In this document: positions 50,625 through 59,531 of the stretch, piece by piece
Layout of the letters: every line of letters begins with the position of its first letter
How positions within the stretch are numbered: the first letter of the stretch is position 1
NCBI GenBank assembly: GCA_000431535.1
Contig: HF991825.1
Coordinates: 210,126 to 274,125, forward strand
Length of the DNA stretch: 64,000 nt
Source of the DNA: Clostridium sp. CAG:678
GTDB taxonomy: Bacteria > Bacillota > Clostridia > Oscillospirales > Acutalibacteraceae
Direction: 5' to 3'
The notes under the pieces: model-generated
Databases searched by the model: none
What the model was told of the DNA's origin: nothing
Seen by the model: only the letters and a program-made list of their open reading frames with translations
Made by a program: the position numbers and the translations under genes

Positions 50625-51362
50625 ATGAAATACCCTAAAATGATACTATTTGATTACGGACATACTCTTTTGTATGAACCTGGTTGGGATTCCGTTAGAG
50701 GAAATGAGGAACTTTTGAAATATGTTACAAAGAATCCGAATAACTGCACTCTTGAGGATGTCAGAAAAGGTGCGGAACTAATTTTCGGAAAACATATCGA
50801 AAATGTCCGTAAAATAGGTTATGATATTTCCGGTCAGGTTGGCGATAAAGTATTGTATGAATATCTTGGAATCGAGTTTTCCCTGACGCCGCTTGAAATG
50901 GAAACCGTTTTTTGGAACGGTGCTTCTATGGGTGCTATTATGCCAAATGCTGATAAAATGCTCGATTATATAAATAAAAATGGCATAAGAAGCGCCGTTA
51001 TCAGCAATCTTCTGTGGTCAGGAGATGCCTTAACTGAAAGACTAAACAGATTGCTGCCAAACAATCAATTTGAGTTTGTTATGACTTCAAGTGACTATTT
51101 TATGCGAAAGCCCAATCGGATTTTGTTTGATATTGCCATACGAAAATCCGGAGTTACTTCCGGTGAAATATGGTATTGCGGTGATAATCCGCAAGCAGAT
51201 ATTGAAGGAGCGTCACAAGTTGGTATTTATCCTGTTTGGTACGATAATGACACAGATAAAGACTACAAAGACCGTAGCAATGAACACTTACCACAGTGTG
51301 AGCATTTGCACATTCATGAATGGAATGAAATGATAGACTTGTTAGAAAGAATAAAAACATGA
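50625..51362 (+). CDS. HAD-like hydrolase with DYGHT motif, apparently acquired
   Basis: This 245-residue HAD-fold protein has motif I FDYGHTLL (9-16), where the second catalytic Asp is Gly, motif II ISNLL, motif III RKPNRILFD and motif IV CGDNPQADIEGA. Loss of the D+2 acid/base may mean altered or absent phosphatase activity, though natural HADs with this pattern exist. It is visibly richer in AT and uses A/T-ending codons, unlike its neighbours, and it breaks the otherwise universal infC-rpmI-rplT order. AAAGGAG ribosome site. Acquisition by transfer is inferred. Confidence 0.8.
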   Translation: MKYPKMILFDYGHTLLYEPGWDSVRGNEELLKYVTKNPNNCTLEDVRKGAELIFGKHIENVRKIGYDISGQVGDKVLYEYLGIEFSLTPLEMETVFWNGASMGAIMPNADKMLDYINKNGIRSAVISNLLWSGDALTERLNRLLPNNQFEFVMTSSDYFMRKPNRILFDIAIRKSGVTSGEIWYCGDNPQADIEGASQVGIYPVWYDNDTDKDYKDRSNEHLPQCEHLHIHEWNEMIDLLERIKT

Positions 51363-51624
51363 TTTTCACTGATGGTAGCGAAATTTTCCTCGCACAAAAT
51401 TTAGATTTGTGCGAAGGGCGTATTTCGCTCTCAAACGTCAAGGCTCACGTTACCTGCCGAAAAAACCGTTTGGTGTCGGTGAATCAATTCCCTTATTTCA
51501 GCTCGTAAGGGCAAAAGCAAGGGAAAATACATAAAGTTTGAGTTTTTAATGGGCGAAGTTCCTTGAAAATATAGGGCTTTCAGAGGATTACTAAAATAAA
51601 TATAAATTTATGGAGGAATAAATT
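51363..51624. other. Segment between the HAD gene and rpmI
   Basis: No gene seen. A CGCACAAA/TTTGTGCG inverted repeat (about 51393-51413), a CCCTTA/TAAGGG hairpin (about 51490-51511) and the CCTTGAAAATATAGGG motif (51561-51576) resemble sequences on the left side of the insert. Confidence 0.45.
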
Positions 51625-51822
51625 ATGCCAAAGATCAAAACACACAGCGGCGCAAAAAAGCGTTTCAAAACAACGAAAAGCGGCAAGGTAAAGCGCGCTC
51701 ATGCTTATACCTCTCATATTCTTACAAAGAAAACAACAAAACGTAAAAGAAATCTTCGCAAAACCACTGTCGGTGATGTAACGAACCAGAAGCAGATGAA
51801 GAGGCTCGTTCCCTATAAATAA
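51625..51822 (+). CDS. rpmI: 50S ribosomal protein L35
   Basis: This 65-residue, strongly basic protein has the family opening [15 protein letters not shown] and the ending [14 protein letters not shown]. Normally directly behind infC; here 1.27 kb away. GGAGG site eight bases before ATG. Part of the large subunit. Confidence 0.97.
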   Translation: MPKIKTHSGAKKRFKTTKSGKVKRAHAYTSHILTKKTTKRKRNLRKTTVGDVTNQKQMKRLVPYK

Positions 51823-51897
51823 TTTCGGCAGCGCATGTTGCGCAGAATCGTTTAAATATTAACCTAATTTCGTTAATTCTATCGGAGGTAATAAGTT

Positions 51898-52251
51898 ATG
51901 GCAAGAATCAAAGGCGCTATGGCCACTCGTAAAAGAAGAAAGAAAGTATTAAAAGCCGCAAAGGGCTATTATGGCAGCAAACATCGTCTTTTCAGAACGG
52001 CAAAACAGGCTGTTATGAAGAGCGGTCAGTATGCCTATATCGGCAGAAAGCAGAAGAAGAGAGAATTCCGCAGAATGTGGATCGCCAGAATTTCCGCTGC
52101 CTGCAAGGCAAACGGCACAAATTACTCAACCTTTATGAACGGCCTGAAAAAGGCAGGCATTGATCTTAACAGAAAGATGCTTGCTGAGATCGCTGTTTCA
52201 GATGCGGCTGCGTTCACTTCTCTTGTGGAGTCCGCAAAGGCTGCTCTTTAA
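51898..52251 (+). CDS. rplT: 50S ribosomal protein L20
   Basis: This 117-residue 23S rRNA-binding assembly protein has [19 protein letters not shown] and [16 protein letters not shown], both diagnostic. It is the likely feedback regulator acting on the infC leader. GGAGG site; strong terminator follows. Confidence 0.97.
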   Translation: MARIKGAMATRKRRKKVLKAAKGYYGSKHRLFRTAKQAVMKSGQYAYIGRKQKKREFRRMWIARISAACKANGTNYSTFMNGLKKAGIDLNRKMLAEIAVSDAAAFTSLVESAKAAL

Positions 52252-52276
52252 TCTCAATTAAAGTTTATAAAATGCT

Positions 52277-52311
52277 TTGCCCCGCCGAAATAGTTTCGGC
52301 GGGGCAATTTT
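52277..52311 (+). terminator. Rho-independent terminator after rplT
   Basis: 14-bp stem (52277-52290 with 52294-52307), three-base loop, then ATTTTG; very stable. Confidence 0.85.
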
Positions 52312-52360
52312 GTGCAAAGTTACGAATTTATAAAAAATTTTTGTATTTTATATTTTTGTG

Positions 52361-52389
52361 TTGCACTTTTTTGCATAATAATGTATTAT
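52361..52389 (+). promoter_or_regulatory. Promoter of the rRNA methyltransferase/dprA/topA string
   Basis: TTGCAC (52361-52366), 17-base spacer, TATTAT (52384-52389), about 85 bases before the methyltransferase start. Confidence 0.65.
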
Positions 52390-52474
52390 AATTTATAACT
52401 TAAAATATAGTTATTAACAGCTTAAAGTGGTTTTGTTTAAACTTAAATTTTTAGGAGCCGTGGAGCAAATCGGT

Positions 52475-53251
52475 ATGGAAAAAATCACAAGCAGATCCAA
52501 TAATTTAATAAAACATACCAAAAAGCTTTTCACTTCTCATAAAGAACGCGCGCTGTCCTCTCAGTTCGCGCTGGAGGGTGCAAGGCTTTGTTTTGATGCC
52601 CTTCATTCCGAATGCGGCGCGGATCTTCTGCTGCTTACCGAAGATGCCGCACGTAAATATCCGGAGAAATGCACGCAGCTGATAGACGGCTTTGAAAAAA
52701 CGGTTTGGATCACCGGAGAGCTCGCGTCCTATTTAAGCGAAACCAAAAATCCGCAGGGTGTTTTTGCCGTGTGTTTTCCGCGTAAAAATGTGTTTTATCC
52801 GGAAAAAGGAAAAAAATATATTGCGCTGGATCAGATACAGGATCCGTCCAACCTCGGCGCCGTGATCAGAACGGCGGAGGCGCTGGGGATCGACGGCGCT
52901 TTGCTCAGCGGCTGCTGCGATCTTTATAATCCAAAAGTGCTGCGCGCCTCCATGGGCGGCGCCATGCGCCTGCCGGTGCTGCTTTGCGAAGATCTTGCTT
53001 TGGAGATTACAAATTTAAGGGCACAAGGCTTTCATGCGTATGCCTCTGTGCCGGATCGTTCGGCAGAGAATATCAAACATATTGCGTTTAACGGTTCCGA
53101 TATCTGTGTGATCGGAAACGAGGGAAACGGCGTTTCGCAGGCAGTAAAACAAGCGTGCACCGGTTTGCTTACCATTCATATGCTCGGCAGGGCGGAAAGC
53201 TTGAACGCCTCTGTTGCCGCCGCCATTATTATGTGGGAGATGCTCAGTTGA
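52475..53251 (+). CDS. SpoU/TrmH-family RNA 2'-O-methyltransferase
   Basis: This 258-residue knotted (SPOUT) methyltransferase probably modifies 23S rRNA. N-terminal SpoU_sub_bind part (about 25-95), then motif 1 DPSNLGAVIRTAEALGIDG (about 127-145), motif 2 IGNEGNGVS (about 208-216) and motif 3 ESLNASVAAAIIMWEM. The start at 52475 is preferred because GGAG lies nine bases upstream and it matches typical N-termini; an ATG-equivalent 16 codons earlier is weaker. Overlaps dprA by four bases. Confidence 0.88.
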   Translation: MEKITSRSNNLIKHTKKLFTSHKERALSSQFALEGARLCFDALHSECGADLLLLTEDAARKYPEKCTQLIDGFEKTVWITGELASYLSETKNPQGVFAVCFPRKNVFYPEKGKKYIALDQIQDPSNLGAVIRTAEALGIDGALLSGCCDLYNPKVLRASMGGAMRLPVLLCEDLALEITNLRAQGFHAYASVPDRSAENIKHIAFNGSDICVIGNEGNGVSQAVKQACTGLLTIHMLGRAESLNASVAAAIIMWEMLS

Positions 53252-54450
53252 ATAAGAATACACCCTATTGGGTATGGCTCCAGAGCGCCCTCGGCGCGGG
53301 AGCAAGAATCAAAGAGATCATAGAATATTTCGGCGGTGCAAAAGCAGTGTACGACGCCGGCGAAACAGAATGGAAAATGAGCCCCGTGTTCGTTCCCCGG
53401 CAGGTGGAACACCTGAAAAATACGCCGCTTGATGTTGCCGAAGATATTTTAACCGTCTGCCGCCTGAACAGCTGGCAGATCCTTACACCTGAGGATGCGG
53501 CATACCCTCGACGGGTTTATGAAATTGAGAATCCCCCGGCAGCGCTTTATGTTTCGGGCACACTTCCCGATATTGATTCCAGTGTGGTTATCGGCATAGT
53601 CGGCACAAGAAAGGCAAGCGACTACGCCGTAAAAGCCGCGGATGTGATGAGCCGGGGCATTTCCCGGCTGGGCGCTGTGGTCGTTTCCGGCGGCGCGCTC
53701 GGTGTGGATACCGCCGCACACAATGCCGCGCTTTTAAGCGGCGGCAAAACGGTTGCCGTGCTCGGCTGCGGTCTCGGCACAAATTATCTTATGGAAAATA
53801 AACCGCTGCGGGATGCGATTGCCGCAAACGGCGCGCTTGTAACCGAGTTTCCGCCGTTTACCAAGGCGTCCAGATATACTTTCCCAATCAGAAATCGGAT
53901 CATCAGCGCGCTATCCCTTGGGGTGCTTGTTGTGGAAGCCGGTGTAAAGAGCGGAAGCCTGATCACGGCAAATTACGCTGTAGAGCAGGGCAGGGACGTG
54001 TATGCCGTTCCCTGTTCTATACTGGAGCCGGAATACGCCGGCACAAATAAACTGATAGACGAGGGCGCTGTGGTTGCCACAAAACCGCTGGATCTTGTGT
54101 TCCCGTATGCGGAGCGTTTCGGGCTGGATCTCAGCGGCGCAAAAGATGTGCGCACCATTATGAAAGAAACAGCTCCAAAAACCGTGAATGCAAAAGAAAA
54201 CAGCGGCAGCATTTCGTTTGAAAACCTTGGCAAAAGCAGAGCAAAGCGTGTTGAGCGGCAAAACGCGGCCGCCGGGCTGAGCGGCGATACGCTCACGGTA
54301 TACCGCGCGCTCGGAAACGTGTATATGCATGTGGACGAGATCTGCGCCAAAACCTCTTTGAATCCCGGCAGCGTGCTAACGGCGCTTACCGCGCTGGAAA
54401 TAGCGGATCTGGTGCAGAGCGCCGGCGGAAAAAGATACAAATTATCCTGA
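53248..54450 (+). CDS. dprA: DNA-processing protein DprA
   Basis: This 400-residue single-strand DNA-binding protein loads RecA during transformation. An N-terminal SAM-like part (1-80) precedes the Rossmann core with IVGTRKASDYA, VVSGGALGVDTAAHNAAL and PIRNRIISALSLGVLVVEAG. A C-terminal winged helix (about 340-400) ends the protein. The start is TTG overlapping the previous stop as TTGA, with GGGAG eight bases upstream; there is no suitable ATG. Usual dprA-topA-trmFO neighbourhood. Confidence 0.93.
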   Translation: MNKNTPYWVWLQSALGAGARIKEIIEYFGGAKAVYDAGETEWKMSPVFVPRQVEHLKNTPLDVAEDILTVCRLNSWQILTPEDAAYPRRVYEIENPPAALYVSGTLPDIDSSVVIGIVGTRKASDYAVKAADVMSRGISRLGAVVVSGGALGVDTAAHNAALLSGGKTVAVLGCGLGTNYLMENKPLRDAIAANGALVTEFPPFTKASRYTFPIRNRIISALSLGVLVVEAGVKSGSLITANYAVEQGRDVYAVPCSILEPEYAGTNKLIDEGAVVATKPLDLVFPYAERFGLDLSGAKDVRTIMKETAPKTVNAKENSGSISFENLGKSRAKRVERQNAAAGLSGDTLTVYRALGNVYMHVDEICAKTSLNPGSVLTALTALEIADLVQSAGGKRYKLS

Positions 54451-54466
54451 AAGGAATTCAATATAT

Positions 54467-56569
54467 ATGTCAAAACTCGTAATCGTTGAGTCGCCTGCAA
54501 AGGCAAAGAATATAAAAGGTTATCTCGGAAAGGGGTATGATGTGGTGGCGTCCATGGGTCATGTGCGGGATCTTCCATCCGCGCGGCTGTCCGTGGATAT
54601 AGAGCATGATTTTACCCCCAAATACGCCATTATCAAAGGCAAGGAAAATTTTGTAAAGGAACTTCAGAAAAAAGCGGATAAATCGGATTACGTTTATCTT
54701 GCAACCGACCCCGATCGTGAAGGGGAGGCAATCAGCTGGCACCTTGCAACGATCCTTGGCCTGGATATGAACGATAAAAACAGAGTTACGTTTAACGAGA
54801 TCACAAAACACGGCGTGGAACAGGGCATGGAACACCCCAGAAGCATCGATATTGATCTTGTGGACGCGCAGCAGGCGCGCCGTATATTGGACAGACTGAT
54901 CGGCTATAAACTTTCTCCGTTCATCAGCCAAAAGATCCGCCGCGGTCTTTCCGCCGGCAGAGTGCAGTCCGTTGCCCTGCGCCTGGTTGTGGACAGGGAA
55001 GAGGAGATCCGCGCGTTTAAGCCGGAAGAATACTGGTCTATAGACGCAAAATTTACGAATCCCCCCGGAAAGAAAAACTTTGCCGCCGCGCTCAACAGCA
55101 AAAACGGGAAAAAGGTAAAGATCACCTGTAAAGAGGAGAGCGATCAGATCTTGAGCGATCTGGAGGGCGCTGAATATGTTGTAACCGCCGTTAAAAAAGG
55201 CACGCGCAAGAAAAGCCCCACGCCGCCGTTTATCACTTCAACCCTCCAGCAGGAGGCGTCAAGACGGCTCTCTTTTCAGGCAAGAAGAACGATGAAAGCC
55301 GCTCAGGAACTGTATGAAGGCGTGGATGTAGAGGAGCTCGGCACAGTCGGTCTGATCACCTATATGCGTACCGATTCGCTGCGTATATCGGAGGAGGCGC
55401 GCGCCGCCGGCAATCAGTTCATCCTTGATCAGTACGGCGAAAAATACCTGCCGAAAAAGCCCAGATATTTTAAATCCAAAGGCAATGTGCAGGATGGGCA
55501 TGAGGCAATCCGCCCGTCTATGCCCGGCGTAACGCCCGCACAGGTAAAATCTTCGCTTACAAGCGATCAGTATAAGATCTATAAACTGGTTTGGGAGCGC
55601 TTTATTGCCTCTCTTATGGAAAACTGCCTTCAGGAAACCGTCCGCGCGGAGATCACAGCCGGCGATTACACCTTTAACGCTTCCGGCTACACTGTTAAAT
55701 TTGACGGTTTTACCGCGCTTTACGAGGAATCCAAGGACGATTCATCCGGCGATACTTCCGCACCGCTGCCGGAGATCAAAACAGGCGATACGCTCCGCCT
55801 GAAGTCCCTGCTCGGAAACCAGCATTTCACCCAGCCGCCGGCAAGGTATACAGAGGCAAGCCTTACCAAAGCACTGGAGGAAAACGGCGTCGGCAGGCCG
55901 TCCACCTACGTTACGATCACTTCAACGATCGTTGCGCGCGAATATGTAAAGCGCGAGGGCAAACAGTTCGTGCCCACCGAACTCGGCGAGGCGGTCATCA
56001 AACTGCTGAAGGATAAAATGCCGAATATCGTAAATGTAAAATACACTTCCAAAATGGAAGAGGATCTGGATAAGATCGACAGCGGCGAAAAGGATTATAA
56101 AGACATGATCCGCCATTATTACGATGATTTTGAAAAGCCGCTGGAAAAAGCAAAGAAAGAAATGCAGGGCGTTAAGATCAAGTTAAAGGAAGAGGAAACG
56201 GACGAAATCTGCGAAAAATGCGGCAGGCATATGGTTGTAAAGGTTGGCAGATTCGGAAAGTTTCTTGCGTGCCCCGGTTATCCGGAATGTAAAAACACCA
56301 AGCCGCTTATCTTGAAAACAAAAGCAAAATGCCCCCGTTGCGGCGGCGATGTTATAGAAAAGAAAACAAGAAAGGGCGCGTCGTTTTACGGCTGCTCCAA
56401 TTACCCGGAATGTAATTTTATGACCTGGGATGTGCCCAGCGACGAGGTTTGCCCCCGCTGCGGAAAGTCGCTGTTTAAACGAAAGGGCAATGTGCTCTAC
56501 TGCCCCGATACGGAAGGCTGCGGTTTTACCAAACCCGCAACCCGGAAAAAGAAAAGCGAAGAATCATGA
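54467..56569 (+). CDS. topA: DNA topoisomerase I
   Basis: This 700-residue type IA topoisomerase relaxes negative supercoils. Toprim domain opens KLVIVESPAKAKNIKGYLG with ATDPDREGEAISWHL; the catalytic tyrosine is in GLITYMRTDSLR (about 299). Three C-terminal zinc-ribbon-like modules follow: CEKCGRHMVVKVGRFGKFL (about 583), CPRCGGDVIEKKTRKG and CPRCGKSLFKRKG, each with a second Cys pair except that the last has CPDTEGC. Normal for Firmicutes. Confidence 0.96.
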   Translation: MSKLVIVESPAKAKNIKGYLGKGYDVVASMGHVRDLPSARLSVDIEHDFTPKYAIIKGKENFVKELQKKADKSDYVYLATDPDREGEAISWHLATILGLDMNDKNRVTFNEITKHGVEQGMEHPRSIDIDLVDAQQARRILDRLIGYKLSPFISQKIRRGLSAGRVQSVALRLVVDREEEIRAFKPEEYWSIDAKFTNPPGKKNFAAALNSKNGKKVKITCKEESDQILSDLEGAEYVVTAVKKGTRKKSPTPPFITSTLQQEASRRLSFQARRTMKAAQELYEGVDVEELGTVGLITYMRTDSLRISEEARAAGNQFILDQYGEKYLPKKPRYFKSKGNVQDGHEAIRPSMPGVTPAQVKSSLTSDQYKIYKLVWERFIASLMENCLQETVRAEITAGDYTFNASGYTVKFDGFTALYEESKDDSSGDTSAPLPEIKTGDTLRLKSLLGNQHFTQPPARYTEASLTKALEENGVGRPSTYVTITSTIVAREYVKREGKQFVPTELGEAVIKLLKDKMPNIVNVKYTSKMEEDLDKIDSGEKDYKDMIRHYYDDFEKPLEKAKKEMQGVKIKLKEEETDEICEKCGRHMVVKVGRFGKFLACPGYPECKNTKPLILKTKAKCPRCGGDVIEKKTRKGASFYGCSNYPECNFMTWDVPSDEVCPRCGKSLFKRKGNVLYCPDTEGCGFTKPATRKKKSEES

Positions 56570-57876
56570 AGAAGTTTAATGTGATAGGCGCAGGTCTTGC
56601 AGGCACGGAGGCTGCGTGGCAGATCGCAAACGCCGGAGAAAAGGTAACGCTTTTTGAGCAGAAACCGTTGAAAAAATCCGCCGCTCATCGGTCGGACGAT
56701 TTTGCAGAACTCGTGTGTTCCAATTCTCTGAAAGCCGCAAGGCTGGATTCCGCCGCGGGTCTGCTGAAAGAAGAAATGGCGCGTCTCGGCTCGCTTACCG
56801 TTCCCGTTGCCAGAAACTGCGCGGTTGCCGCCGGCGGCGCCCTTGCGGTGGACAGAAATGTGTTTTCCGCCGCTGTAACGCAAAAGATACGTTCCCACCC
56901 GAATATTACCGTGGTCAGCCAGGAGGTCACGGACATTCCGCTCGGTGAGGGGGAAATCACCATCATTGCAACCGGCCCCCTGACGGACGGCGCCATGAGC
57001 GAGAGCATAAAAAAACTCTGCGGCGATTACCTTTCCTTTTACGATGCCGCCGCGCCCATCATTACGGCGGAAAGTATTGATACGGATATCGTTTTCGGCG
57101 CGTCCCGCTACGGCAGGGGCGGCAACAGTGATTATCTGAACTGCCCGTTCAATAAAGAGCAGTACGAAAATTTTATACATGAACTTGTAAATGCGCAGGG
57201 CGCCGTGCTCCATGATTTTGATGTGTATGAAGGCTGTATGCCGATTGAAAAACTCGCCAAGCGCGGCGCGGACGCACCGCGTTTCGGGCCCATGAAACCC
57301 GTGGGGCTGACGGATCCAAAAACCGGGCACCGTCCGTGGGCGGCAGTGCAGCTGCGGCGTGAAAACGCCGCCGGCACGATGTTTAATCTGGTAGGTTTTC
57401 AGACCAATCTGAAATTTGGCGAACAGAAACGTGTATTCTCCATGATCCCTGGCCTTGCGCATGCGGAATTTGTAAGGTACGGCGTAATGCACAGAAATTC
57501 TTTTCTGGATTCGCCGCGCCTGCTCAGTTCCGGCTTTCAGCTCAGAAAACAGAAAAACGTTTTCTTTGCCGGGCAGATCACCGGCGTTGAGGGTTATATG
57601 GAATCCGCAGCGTCCGGCATCATGGCTGGGAAAAACGCGGTTCGCCTTGCGCGCGGCAAGGCTCCGCTCTCTTTGCCGGATGTTACCATGATCGGCGCGT
57701 TAAGCGCGTATATAAGTGATGAAACGGTTCGGGATTTTCAGCCCATGGGCGCAAATTTCGGTATTTTGCCGCCCATAGAGCCAAAGATCCGGGATAAAAA
57801 GCAGCGCTATGCCGCGTTCTCTGAAAGAGCGCTGCGCGCGCTGGAAAGGATTAGAAACGATGAGGATTATTGTTGA
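56566..57876 (+). CDS. trmFO: Folate-dependent tRNA (uracil-54-C5)-methyltransferase TrmFO
   Basis: This 436-residue flavoprotein uses methylene-THF and FADH2 to make T54 in tRNA. FAD-binding VIGAGLAGTEAAWQIA (4-19), VCSNSLKAARLDSAAGLLK (cofactor region) and C-terminal FFAGQITGVEGYMESAASG are diagnostic. Overlaps topA by ATGA and plsX by 17 bases. With truB in this window, both T-loop modifications are represented. Confidence 0.95.
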   Translation: MKKFNVIGAGLAGTEAAWQIANAGEKVTLFEQKPLKKSAAHRSDDFAELVCSNSLKAARLDSAAGLLKEEMARLGSLTVPVARNCAVAAGGALAVDRNVFSAAVTQKIRSHPNITVVSQEVTDIPLGEGEITIIATGPLTDGAMSESIKKLCGDYLSFYDAAAPIITAESIDTDIVFGASRYGRGGNSDYLNCPFNKEQYENFIHELVNAQGAVLHDFDVYEGCMPIEKLAKRGADAPRFGPMKPVGLTDPKTGHRPWAAVQLRRENAAGTMFNLVGFQTNLKFGEQKRVFSMIPGLAHAEFVRYGVMHRNSFLDSPRLLSSGFQLRKQKNVFFAGQITGVEGYMESAASGIMAGKNAVRLARGKAPLSLPDVTMIGALSAYISDETVRDFQPMGANFGILPPIEPKIRDKKQRYAAFSERALRALERIRNDEDYC

Positions 57877-58855
57877 CGCGTTCGGAGGAGATAACGCGCC
57901 GCTTGAGATCATCAAAGGCTCGCAGATGGCCGTTGATGCGTTCGGCACGGATATACTTCTTGTCGGCAATGAAAACAGGATCGCACAATGCGTAAAAGAG
58001 AATCATATTCAACTCAGAAACACGGAGATTGCGCATGCGCCCGGTGAAGATATTCTGATGACGGATGACGCGAAATGTGTGCTCCGGCAGAAAGCGGATT
58101 CCAGCATGGGCACCGGTTTCCGGCTTCTGAATGAAGGCGCCGGAGACGCGTTTGTTTCTGCGGGAAACACAGGCGCGATCACCGTGGGCGCAACGCTGAT
58201 CACCAAAAGGATCAAAGGCGTTAAGCGGCCGTGTATTGCGTCCGTTATGCCAAGCGCCAAAAAGCCGTTTATGCTGCTGGACTGCGGCGCAAACGCCGAA
58301 TGCAGGGCGGAGTTTCTGTATGAGTTCGGCAAACTCGGCAGCCTTTATATGAAACATATTATGGGTTATGAAAATCCGCGCGTTGCCCTTGCAAATAACG
58401 GCACGGAAGAAACCAAAGGCACACCCGTGGTTAAAGAGGCGTATGCCCTTATGAAAAACGCTGATTATCATTTTGTGGGCAATATTGAAGCGCGGCAGAT
58501 CCCGTTCGGCGATGCCGATGTTGTTGTGGCGGACGGCTTTTCCGGAAACCTAATCTTAAAAATGTACGAAGGTGTTGCAAAGGTGCTCATGAACGGTATG
58601 AAATCCGTGTTTAAGCAGAACATTTTTACAATGCTTTCGGCAATCGGCGTGCTTGGCGGCATCGGAAAAATGAAAAAGCAGTTCGATTACAAGGAATACG
58701 GCGGCGCTGTGTTGCTCGGCGTGAAAAAACCGGTCATCAAGGCACACGGCGGTTCGGATGCGCGCACGTTTAAAAACGCCATCAAACAGGCGGTGTGGTT
58801 CCTTGAAAATGATTTTATAAACGAAACGGAAAAGGCATTTGATAAAGATGAATAA
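57860..58855 (+). CDS. plsX: Phosphate acyltransferase PlsX
   Basis: This 331-residue peripheral membrane enzyme converts acyl-ACP to acyl-phosphate for phospholipid synthesis. MRIIVDAFGGDNAPLEIIKG start, FVSAGNTGAITVGATLI, GANAECRAEFLYEF and DGFSGNLILKMYEG are typical. The start at 57860 is supported by AAAGGA ten bases upstream and by the usual N-terminus; a longer in-frame start lies within trmFO. Downstream acpP, often found before rnc, is absent here. Confidence 0.94.
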   Translation: MRIIVDAFGGDNAPLEIIKGSQMAVDAFGTDILLVGNENRIAQCVKENHIQLRNTEIAHAPGEDILMTDDAKCVLRQKADSSMGTGFRLLNEGAGDAFVSAGNTGAITVGATLITKRIKGVKRPCIASVMPSAKKPFMLLDCGANAECRAEFLYEFGKLGSLYMKHIMGYENPRVALANNGTEETKGTPVVKEAYALMKNADYHFVGNIEARQIPFGDADVVVADGFSGNLILKMYEGVAKVLMNGMKSVFKQNIFTMLSAIGVLGGIGKMKKQFDYKEYGGAVLLGVKKPVIKAHGGSDARTFKNAIKQAVWFLENDFINETEKAFDKDE

Positions 58856-59531
58856 AGATCTGAATTCTCTTGAAAAGGAAATAGGTTATGTTTTTAAGAA
58901 ACGATCGCTCTTAAAGCAGGCGGTGACACACAGAAGTTATGCCAATGAAAACCGGGGGTCGGGCCCTTTTAACGAAAGGCTTGAATTTCTGGGCGACGCG
59001 GTGCTTTCCCTGATCTCGGCGGATTTTCTGTATAAAAAATTCCCGTCCATGGCAGAGGGGGATCTCACAAAGCTACGCTCCAGCCTGGTCTGCACGGCAT
59101 CGCTTTCGGAATACGCCAGGCGAATCAAACTGGGCGATTATCTTCTGCTTGGCAAAGGCGAACTTGCCACGGGCGGAAATGAGCGGGATTCCAATCTGGA
59201 AAACGCTTTTGAGGCGCTCATTGCCGCTGTTTATCTGGACGGCGGTATAGATAAAGCCAGAAGATTTGTGCTTCGGTTTCTGGATGATTCCGTTGAAACA
59301 CATCACATCAGTTTTAAGGATTATAAAACAAAACTGCAGGAGATTGTGCAGGAAAGCCACGAGGAAACGCTCAATTACGTGATCACAAAGGAAAGCGGCC
59401 CGGATCACGATAAACGGTATGAAGTGGAAGTGCACCTGAATTCAAACGTGATCGGAAAAGGAAAGGGAAGAAGTAAAAAACAGGCGGAACAGGAGGCTGC
59501 AAAGCAGGCTTTGCAATTAATGGGTTTATGA
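58848..59531 (+). CDS. rnc: Ribonuclease III
   Basis: This 227-residue double-strand RNA endonuclease processes rRNA and mRNA. The signature is ERLEFLGDAVLSL (43-55) holding catalytic Glu/Asp; the second acidic cluster is in NAFEALIAAVYLDGG; a dsRNA-binding domain (about 155-225) ends GRSKKQAEQEAAKQAL. The ATG at 58848 overlaps the plsX stop by eight bases; a TTG three codons earlier is the alternative. Length normal. Confidence 0.95.
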   Translation: MNKDLNSLEKEIGYVFKKRSLLKQAVTHRSYANENRGSGPFNERLEFLGDAVLSLISADFLYKKFPSMAEGDLTKLRSSLVCTASLSEYARRIKLGDYLLLGKGELATGGNERDSNLENAFEALIAAVYLDGGIDKARRFVLRFLDDSVETHHISFKDYKTKLQEIVQESHEETLNYVITKESGPDHDKRYEVEVHLNSNVIGKGKGRSKKQAEQEAAKQALQLMGL

